This document shows positions 1-4,685 of a DNA stretch of 6,282 nt, one piece after another (position 1 is the stretch's first letter; every line of letters starts with the position of its first letter). The notes beneath the pieces were generated by a model, which saw only the letters and a program-made list of their open reading frames with translations, searched no databases and had not been told where the DNA came from. A program made the translations under genes and the position numbers. The stretch spans positions 1-6,282 of the forward strand of contig CAIYOB010000693.1 of assembly GCA_903927685.1 (NCBI GenBank), read 5' to 3'. The DNA comes from an uncultured Planctomycetaceae bacterium. Its GTDB lineage: Bacteria > Planctomycetota > Planctomycetia > Pirellulales > Pirellulaceae.

Positions 1-118
1 GCTGGTAAGCCGAATCCGCGGCCGCTGGCCTTTCCGCGGCGAGGGGCCCCCGGCCGGCAACGCAGGCCGCGGCAGCAGCGGTCGAGGTGCGCAGGAAACA
101 GCGTCGGTTGAAGTGCAT
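1..118 (-). CDS. N-terminus of an exported protein with a twin-arginine (Tat) signal, cut by the window edge
   Basis: Reading leftwards from the ATG at 118, 39 complete codons stay open to the edge. The N-terminus begins MHFNRRCFLR and continues with an alanine-rich hydrophobic stretch (residues 14-21) and then a Gly/Pro/Ala segment with a possible cleavage site near LAAE (residues 26-29). N-R-R-C-F-L-R fits the Tat consensus (S/T/N)RRxFLK, so the product should be exported folded across the inner membrane. The start is supported by AGGGAG six bases upstream. The mature domain lies outside the window, so function cannot be assigned. In Planctomycetes such leaders are common on DUF1501 proteins, sulfatases and Gfo/Idh/MocA oxidoreductases, but nothing here chooses among them. 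It lies 264 bases downstream of the TolC-type gene on the same strand; there is no sign that it belongs to the metal-efflux system. Confidence 0.72.
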   Translation of the reverse strand, partial: MHFNRRCFLRTSTAAAAACVAGRGPLAAERPAAADSAYQ

Positions 119-124
119 GATGAA

Positions 125-130
125 CTCCCT
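125..130 (-). promoter_or_regulatory. Ribosome binding site of the Tat-signal gene
   Basis: AGGGAG read on the minus strand, followed by six bases (TTCATC) and then the ATG at 118. It fixes the start of the truncated Tat-signal gene. It is the strongest Shine-Dalgarno-like site in the window together with the one before the TolC-type gene. Confidence 0.6.
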
Positions 131-155
131 GAACTGCGGTGCAAAACCACTGGGC

Positions 156-287
156 ATCCACCAGGACGTAGACCCGCACGAAGTCTACCAGGAATTGGTC
201 AGTCAGCGCCGCCCGGGCAATGTCGCCGCCCCAATCTCCGATCTCGTCGCTCAACTTGATGACCAACGGTACCTGGCAAACACCGCC
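156..287 (-). pseudogene. C-terminal remnant of a glycoside hydrolase family 16 (GH16) enzyme
   Basis: One minus-strand frame reads GGVCQVPLVIKLSDEIGDWG (287-228), then GDIARAALTDQFLVDFVRVY (227-168) and VLVD. From memory of the family, GH16 beta-glucanase/agarase-like enzymes close with a strand carrying Gly-x-Trp-(A/G)-Gly-Asp-Ile, followed by Leu-x-Asp-x-(F/M)-x-Val-Asp-(Y/F)-Val-Arg-Val-Tyr at the very C-terminus, as seen here. The catalytic ExDxE part and the rest of the jelly roll are absent: upstream residues in this frame do not look like GH16 and the TolC-type gene ends at 383. The frame has an ATG at 362 and no stop between the match and the window edge, so the normal terminus is also lost and the frame runs through the Tat-signal start in another phase. 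I read it as a decayed fragment. The alternative is a fused or frameshifted gene. The GH16 match rests on pattern recognition, not a search. Confidence 0.62.
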
Positions 288-382
288 CGGAGACAGGGGG
301 CATGAATCGCCGCGACAGATTCGAAGCCGAGCTGTTCGGGAGGCGTGGTTTGCGAGCGGCATTCGTGTCGGTTGGGTCGAAC

Positions 383-1855
383 TCATCGAACCGGTTCGCC
401 CACCGCTCGCTCCAACTCGGCCAGCCGTCGGTGGTACTCAGCGATAGCCGCATAGTACTTTTCTCGCTGCTCGTTCAGTTGGCGTTCCGTGTCGAGCAAG
501 CGAAGAAAATCGAGGGTACCAGTCGTGTAGCTGGCTTGAGCCGCCTCCAGACTGCGCTGCGAGGCCGGGATGGTCTGTTCGCGGTACAGGCGGACAACTT
601 CTGCCGCCTGGACCAGTTGCGTGTAGGCAGCCTGAACATCGTATTGCACTTGGTCGAGCAGGTTTTCATACTCGGCACGGCGTTGGGCGATCCGGTGCGA
701 GGCCTCACGCAGGGCCGCAGAGCGGCGGGTGTGACGGATGGGGATGTTGATGTTCATGCCGACCTGGGGCCGCATTTCCTCTGGCATGAACCCGTCGTAC
801 CTGGCGACCAGGTCCAGATCGGGATAGTAGTCTTGGCAGGCCAACTGCAGATTGGCTTCCTCCACCTGGATCCGCGAAAGCTGGGCATACAGATCCGGCC
901 GCGCACGCACCGCTGCCTGCTGGAGTTCTTCAGCCGCGGGCAATCTGTCCAGCAGCGGCGTTTCCACCGGAGGAGGCGGCAACGGATGGTCCGCTGCGCG
1001 GTGCAGCAGCGTATTGATGCGTGCGGTGGCGACCTGTTGGTCGCGTTTCAATTCGGCGGTTCGGGTCGCCAGATCGGCCAACTCCACGTCGGCCTGGAGC
1101 ACGTCTTGCTGGCCGACCTGATTCACCTGGTACTTGGCCGCGGCGATTTCCCGAAGTTGCTGGACCAGCTTCTGGGTGGCCGCGTTGACTTCCGTCTGTC
1201 GGTGTGCCAGGTAGTAGTCATAAAATGCCGTTTTGGCCGCTTCTTCCAGACGCAAACGAGTATCGCCGATGTCGCCCTGCATCACGTCTGCCTCGGCCGA
1301 CGCCAGACTGCCGCGCAAGGCACGCTTGCCAGCCCAGGGAATCTTCTGCGATCCCTGCACCATCCAGCCGCCGCCATTGTCCCTGCCGACGCCGCTGGGG
1401 CTGATCATGAACTCGAACATCGGATCGTCGAGAGAGACCATCTGCGGGTAGCGTTCGGTCGCCGCCCGCCACGCATCCGAGGCGGCTTGGAGTGACGGAT
1501 TGCGGGCCTGGACGGCTGTGACGAGCGTCTCCAACGTCAACTCGGTCTGGCCGTTGAACGGGTCGCTGGGTACGCAGTCGCAATCGGAACTCTCGGACTG
1601 CGTATCGTCCGCTATGGGCAGCGCCGCATGGTCCGATTTGATGGAGGCACCCGGCGTCTGCTCCGAAGCGAGCGAGATCGGTCGGATTGTTCCGGCCTGT
1701 GGCTCGGGTGGGCTCCCGCTGGCAGGACGCGCCGGAGGAAGCCCAACCGCCGAACTGGAAAGTGCTTCATGGCGGCTGACCGATAGAGCGCATCCGCTGA
1801 GCAGGGCGAGGCAAGCGGCCATCAGCCAGGCACTCGATCGACGGTAGCGTGCCAT
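383..1855 (-). CDS. TolC-family outer-membrane efflux lipoprotein (CusC/CzcC-like)
   Basis: This 490-residue protein should form the trimeric outer-membrane channel of the heavy-metal efflux complex. It starts with a lipoprotein signal: positive residues at 3-6, a hydrophobic stretch at 9-19 and a lipobox L-S-G-C (19-22), so Cys22 would be lipidated and the protein anchored in the outer membrane. Residues about 36-104 form a Pro/Ser/Ala-rich low-complexity linker with D-C-D-C at 91-94. Two OEP repeats follow, about 107-290 and 305-485. Family landmarks are LETLVTAVQARNPSL, the K-I-P-W-A-G-K-R turn (171-178), and the C-terminal YTTGTLDFLRLLDTERQLNE (443-462) leading into a long helix that ends LERAVGE. 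Length suits CusC/CzcC once the linker is counted. The ATG at 1855 has AAGGA nine bases upstream. It is divergent from the adaptor and pump genes; the metal specificity is inferred from them. Confidence 0.93.
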   Translation of the reverse strand: MARYRRSSAWLMAACLALLSGCALSVSRHEALSSSAVGLPPARPASGSPPEPQAGTIRPISLASEQTPGASIKSDHAALPIADDTQSESSDCDCVPSDPFNGQTELTLETLVTAVQARNPSLQAASDAWRAATERYPQMVSLDDPMFEFMISPSGVGRDNGGGWMVQGSQKIPWAGKRALRGSLASAEADVMQGDIGDTRLRLEEAAKTAFYDYYLAHRQTEVNAATQKLVQQLREIAAAKYQVNQVGQQDVLQADVELADLATRTAELKRDQQVATARINTLLHRAADHPLPPPPVETPLLDRLPAAEELQQAAVRARPDLYAQLSRIQVEEANLQLACQDYYPDLDLVARYDGFMPEEMRPQVGMNINIPIRHTRRSAALREASHRIAQRRAEYENLLDQVQYDVQAAYTQLVQAAEVVRLYREQTIPASQRSLEAAQASYTTGTLDFLRLLDTERQLNEQREKYYAAIAEYHRRLAELERAVGEPVR

Positions 1856-1864
1856 GTCTTCTGT

Positions 1865-1869
1865 TCCTT
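1865..1869 (-). promoter_or_regulatory. Ribosome binding site of the TolC-type gene
   Basis: AAGGA on the minus strand, nine bases before the ATG at 1855. It supports that start, which also puts the lipoprotein signal right at the N-terminus. Confidence 0.6.
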
Positions 1870-2284
1870 GTGACGATCATGATTGCCCTGCGGGAGTCGC
1901 CCCCGGACACGGTTGGTAAAACCGCTGCTTCCGTTCGAGTAAGAGCGTTCATTCTGATCCATCGTCACGGAATAAGACGAGTTTTCAGCGTTTTGCATCT
2001 CTCCGCTGTTACCAGCGCGACCGGCAGACTTTGACCAACCGCAACGCATTATCGAGCGAGAGGTGGTCTTCGGAGCGATGCCATTGACCATCTGCAGAAC
2101 ACCCCTCACCACAAGTATGCATTTCCGGATGTCGGCCAACCATCGCCCCTGGAATGGCTGGGAAGAATCGCTTCGTTTCTTCGTCAGAGGTCCGCTCGGT
2201 TCGATTAGCGTCTTGCCAACCTCCCCGCGTTAAGGCTGGCTTCTCCCCATCGATAATTGACTCCCCCACCACCGAGTCAGCGTA

Positions 2285-2304
2285 CCATCGCACGACTGCG
2301 ATGG
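2285..2304. repeat. Perfect inverted repeat, 8-bp arms, 4-base loop
   Basis: CCATCGCA (2285-2292), loop CGAC, TGCGATGG (2297-2304). The arms are exact complements and pairing stops sharply on both outer sides. It lies about 147 bases upstream of the -10 box of the adaptor gene. No T-run follows on either strand, which argues against a simple intrinsic terminator. It could be a dimer-binding operator or a structured RNA element; the sequence does not decide. Confidence 0.45.
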
Positions 2305-2422
2305 CGGACATTCCGGTCGAATCGGCGTCTTAGCCAGACCCATTGCGAACAGGACAATTAGCTCGCCAAGTCGCCACAGTGAGGATCGAGCATCGAGGAA
2401 TTCTCGTGAAGAAACGACCAGT

Positions 2423-2456
2423 GACTCGCATCTAAGTGTGCAGCGAGGTCTATAAT
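2423..2456 (+). promoter_or_regulatory. Probable promoter of the adaptor-pump genes, with an imperfect dyad next to the -10 box
   Basis: TATAAT at 2451-2456 is a perfect sigma-70-type -10 hexamer; transcription would begin near 2463 and leave a leader of only about 16 bases before the ATG at 2479. No good -35 hexamer lies 16-19 bases upstream. In that place is an imperfect dyad: GACTCGC (2423-2429) against GCGAG-G-TC (2443-2450), with one extra G. A dyad in the -35/-10 interval with a poor -35 is what activator-type metal sensors of the MerR family use, but the arms do not match an operator I know. The -10 call is fairly firm, the operator idea weak. Confidence 0.5.
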
Positions 2457-2478
2457 AACTCGGATTTGGGCTGAGTTC

Positions 2479-4539
2479 ATGTTCACCAAGACGCTGTTCC
2501 GATCTGTCCTTTTGTTGGCCGCGGGCGCCGGCTTAACCCTGGCGTGGACCGCGTTTGGACCGGGGCACGGAGATCACGCGCCGTCCGCAGGTGCGTCGCC
2601 CACCGCTCCAGAGGTCTGGACGTGCTCGATGCATCCGCAGATCCGCATGGATCATAAGGACATCTGCCCGCTGTGCGGCATGGACCTGACCCCGGTCAAG
2701 GCGAGCAGCGGAGGCGGAGACGGCCCTGCCGATCCGATCGAACTGAGTTCCTACGCCCAGATGATGGCCCGCGTGACGACCGTTGACATCCGCCGGCGGG
2801 AGTTGTTCAAAGACATTCGCACGGTGGGCCGCGTGGAACTCGACGAGACCCGCGTCGCCTATCTCGCCAGCCGCGTGGATGGCCGCGTGGACGTGGTCTT
2901 CGCGGACTTTCCTGGCACGCCGGTCAGAAAAGGCGAGCACCTGGTCAGCATTTACAGCCCGCAATTGTACAGCACCCAGGAGGAGTTTTTGATCGCCATC
3001 CGGGCGGAAAAGGAACGGCCGATTCAGGGCGGCCCCAACCTCGGGCCTTCGCTAATCGGCAACGCTCGAAAACGACTGGAGTTGTGGGGGCTCACGGCGG
3101 AGCAACTCGACGAATTGGCCCAGCGAGGGAAGGCTGAAACGCACTTGGTAGTCTACGCCCCGATCGGGGGAACGGTGATCGAGAAGAGCGTCCGCGCCGG
3201 ACAGTACGTCAAGGAGGGCGACGCGCTGTACACGATTGCCGACCTGAGTCGGGTCTGGCTGGTGTTGGAGGTCTACGAATCGGAACTGTCCTGGGTCCGG
3301 CTGGGGCAGTTGGTCCAGGTCACGTTGGAGAGCGAACCGACCAAGCCGGTGACCGGCCAAGTGGCATTCATCGAGCCACTGCTTAACCAGGCGTCACGGA
3401 CGGTGCGTGTCCGCGTGATCCTGGACAATCCTGACGGGAAGTTCAAGCCCGGCATGTACTCGCAGGCCAGCCTACACATTCCGCTGCTCCCCGACGGCAC
3501 TCCGGCCCCGGGTGGCCTGGAAGGAAAGTATGCTTGTCCGATGCATCCCTACGAAGTGGCGGATCAACCCAGAGACTGCAAGCTGTGCGGCATGCCGCTG
3601 GAGAAGGTCCCGGCCGGAGACCGGCCGTCCTCGCCGAGCGACAACTCGGCCGTCATCGCGGCGACGCCAACGGACAAGGCCGGTGTCAATTCAACTTCGG
3701 ACCCAGCCGGGAAGCCGCAGCCCATCCTGGCCGTTCCCGCCGAGGCCGTCCTCACGACGGGCCTGCACCAGTTGGTTTATGTCGAGCGCAAGCCGGGACA
3801 ATACCAATTGGTCGAGCCCAAGCTTGGCCCGCGGGCCGGTGACTTCTACCCGGTGCTGGCAGGGCTGGCCGAGGGAGATCGAGTCGTGGCGCAGGGCAAT
3901 TTCCTCCTCGATTCCCAGTTCCAGGTCACGGGCAAGTACAGTCTACTCAACCCACCCAGCGTGGCGGCCAGCGCCAAGGAACTCGCGAATATCGAGCAAC
4001 TTCCAGGCGAGGAGCGGCGGTTGGCCTTGGCCCAAGAGGTCTGCCCAATCACGGGCGAGAAACTCGGCTCGATGGGCAAGCCCTACAAAGTCCATGTGGG
4101 CGAACGCGTCGTCTTTCTGTGCTGCAAAGGCTGTGAGGGCGCAGTCAAGAAAGACCCGATGGGCACCTTGAAGAAGCTGAATGCCTCGGCGTCGCAGCAG
4201 CCTGGGGCGGAGAAGCCAGCCGAATCGAATCCGTCGGGCGCCGACGAATCTCCACCACGCGGGGCAACGTCCCAGGAGTTCACCGCAGAGGAGCTGGAAG
4301 CACTCAACGAGTTGCCTCCCGCGGAACGCGAGCTTGCCCTGGCGCAGAAAATCTGCCCAATCACGGGCGAGCGACTGGGCTCGATGGGTAAGCCCTACAA
4401 GATGAACGTCGGCCAACGGGTCATCTTCTTGTGCTGCGAAGGCTGCGAAGACAGTGTGCTGAGCGATCCAGAAAGCGCGATCAAGAAGCTCGACGAGTCC
4501 GCCGGCGCAAAGACCGCCTCCCGAAACGGCGGGATGTAG
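2479..4539 (+). CDS. cusB: CusB-like RND efflux periplasmic adaptor with four added metal-binding modules
   Basis: The product (686 residues) should link the RND pump to the TolC-type channel. Residues 8-26 form a hydrophobic signal or membrane anchor. Order of parts: metal-binding module 1 (47-73; C49, M51, H52, C63, C66, M68); first half of the barrel-sandwich (about 125-165); helical hairpin (165-220); second half (223-256, APIGGTVIEKSVRAGQYVKEGD); beta-barrel (257-335, including ASRTVRVRV and FKPGMYSQ); module 2 (351-376; C353, M355, H356, C367, C370, M372) with a loose linker; membrane-proximal domain (415-490, LAVPAEAVLTTG); then two C-terminal CPITGE...CCxGC domains (501-570 and 605-674). 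E. coli CusB is much shorter (about 400 residues) and lacks these C-terminal domains. The start has only a weak TGAG upstream, but the signal sequence follows directly. Modules 1 and 2 resemble the HMBD family often joined to CusB proteins; copper or silver is the likely cargo, by inference. Confidence 0.94.
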   Translation: MFTKTLFRSVLLLAAGAGLTLAWTAFGPGHGDHAPSAGASPTAPEVWTCSMHPQIRMDHKDICPLCGMDLTPVKASSGGGDGPADPIELSSYAQMMARVTTVDIRRRELFKDIRTVGRVELDETRVAYLASRVDGRVDVVFADFPGTPVRKGEHLVSIYSPQLYSTQEEFLIAIRAEKERPIQGGPNLGPSLIGNARKRLELWGLTAEQLDELAQRGKAETHLVVYAPIGGTVIEKSVRAGQYVKEGDALYTIADLSRVWLVLEVYESELSWVRLGQLVQVTLESEPTKPVTGQVAFIEPLLNQASRTVRVRVILDNPDGKFKPGMYSQASLHIPLLPDGTPAPGGLEGKYACPMHPYEVADQPRDCKLCGMPLEKVPAGDRPSSPSDNSAVIAATPTDKAGVNSTSDPAGKPQPILAVPAEAVLTTGLHQLVYVERKPGQYQLVEPKLGPRAGDFYPVLAGLAEGDRVVAQGNFLLDSQFQVTGKYSLLNPPSVAASAKELANIEQLPGEERRLALAQEVCPITGEKLGSMGKPYKVHVGERVVFLCCKGCEGAVKKDPMGTLKKLNASASQQPGAEKPAESNPSGADESPPRGATSQEFTAEELEALNELPPAERELALAQKICPITGERLGSMGKPYKMNVGQRVIFLCCEGCEDSVLSDPESAIKKLDESAGAKTASRNGGM
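2617..2697 (+). other. Heavy-metal-binding module 1 within the adaptor (residues 47-73)
   Basis: W-T-C-S-M-H-P (47-53), a short acidic/His segment, then C-P-L-C-G-M (63-68). This spacing is that of the short heavy-metal-binding domain found in CusB-type adaptors and some P-type ATPases. Cys49, Met51, His52, Cys63, Cys66 and Met68 are the candidate soft-metal ligands. It sits directly after the export signal, so it would project into the periplasm ahead of the adaptor core. Confidence 0.85.
3529..3606 (+). other. Heavy-metal-binding module 2 inserted in the adaptor core (residues 351-376)
   Basis: Y-A-C-P-M-H-P (351-357) and C-K-L-C-G-M (367-372) repeat the pattern of module 1 with all six candidate ligands kept. 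It is placed between the end of the beta-barrel (about 335) and the start of the membrane-proximal domain (about 415), followed by a Ser/Pro/Asp-rich linker. This position would hold the metal site near the mouth of the RND pump. Confidence 0.82.
3979..4188 (+). repeat. C-terminal CPITGE/CCxGC domain, copy 1 (adaptor residues 501-570)
   Basis: Seventy residues with C522 in CPITGE, then GSMGKPYK, and C548, C549 and C552 in F-L-C-C-K-G-C. It ends in a short helix rich in Lys. Cys spacing suggests a small YHS/TRASH-like metal-binding fold, by inference. By my count it is 44 of 70 identical to copy 2, which begins exactly 104 codons later. Confidence 0.8.
4291..4500 (+). repeat. C-terminal CPITGE/CCxGC domain, copy 2 (adaptor residues 605-674)
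   Basis: Second copy with C626, C652, C653 and C656 at the same spacing as copy 1. The lead-in L-P-(P/G)-x-E-R-x-L-A-L-A-Q is also repeated, so the duplicated unit includes a preceding helix. At DNA level the part around CPITGE is nearly unchanged (18 identical bases starting at 4042 and 4354), whereas the C-terminal ends differ more. Confidence 0.8.
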
Positions 4540-4553
4540 AACGTGTAATGCAT

Positions 4554-4581
4554 GCCGCGCCGAGACATCGCCTCGGGCGGC
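4554..4581 (+). other. Stem-loop after the adaptor gene (imperfect inverted repeat)
   Basis: GCCGC (4554-4558) pairs with GCGGC (4577-4581) and CCGAG (4560-4564) with CTCGG (4572-4576), leaving one bulged G at 4559 and a seven-base loop. It starts 14 bases after the adaptor stop codon. There is no T-run after it, so full termination is unlikely; it could protect the upstream mRNA end or lower read-through into the pump gene. Confidence 0.5.
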
Positions 4582-4635
4582 GCCGGACATCCTTGCTGAT
4601 CCATCTGCGATCGGCCGTCCGCGGATCGAGGTAGC

Positions 4636-4657
4636 CCGCCGCGTTAGCAAGCGGCGG
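4636..4657 (+). repeat. Perfect GC-rich inverted repeat before the pump gene, possible dispersed repeat
   Basis: CCGCCGC (4636-4642), loop GTTAGCAA, GCGGCGG (4651-4657); arms match exactly over 7 bp. It ends 28 bases before the ATG at 4686. The form, a GC-rich palindrome around GTTAGC in an intergenic gap, resembles short palindromic elements I associate with Planctomycete genomes; that link is from memory and unproven here. Confidence 0.5.
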
Positions 4658-4685
4658 ATTTCATTCCCAACGTCAGGTTCGCCTC

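Larger units (their letters stand above)
1856..2478. other. Divergent intergenic control region with no convincing gene
   Basis: This 623-base gap separates the minus-strand TolC-type gene from the plus-strand adaptor gene. Base composition drops: two 60-base samples counted by hand (2161-2220 and 2401-2460) give about 53% and 45% GC, against about 67% in a sample of the adaptor gene (2881-2940). Open frames of up to about 100 codons exist on both strands, but none has a recognisable product. I see no tRNA, no transposase and no CRISPR repeat. It contains a perfect 8-bp hairpin (2285-2304) and a likely adaptor promoter (2451-2456). Both transcription units presumably start here. I could not identify a trustworthy promoter for the TolC-type gene or a known copper-sensor operator (CusR, CueR, CsoR or CopY type). 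Confidence 0.7.

Noticed and set aside
87..305. 72-codon plus-strand frame
   Set aside because: It is antisense to the GH16-like stretch and the Tat-signal start, with no family resemblance.
302..1495. 397-codon open frame on the plus strand
   Set aside because: It is antisense to the TolC-type gene, which has a signal peptide, family motifs and a ribosome site. Long antisense frames are expected in GC-rich coding DNA, and its translation shows no recognisable domain.
2004..2017. Small inverted repeat CGCTG-TTAC-CAGCG
   Set aside because: Only 5-bp arms, which are expected by chance in a gap of this length.
1822..2311. Minus-strand open frames (1822-2139 and 2009-2311) in the divergent gap
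   Set aside because: No recognisable motifs, no clear ribosome site, and they conflict with each other and with the TolC-type gene start.
4554..4581. Intrinsic terminator after the adaptor gene
   Set aside because: The stem is good but no T-run follows, and the pump gene that must work with the adaptor lies directly downstream. I list it as a stem-loop only.
3943..4650. 235-codon minus-strand frame opposite the adaptor's C-terminus
   Set aside because: It is the antisense of the duplicated CPITGE/CCxGC domains; its apparent internal repeat is only a mirror of that duplication.
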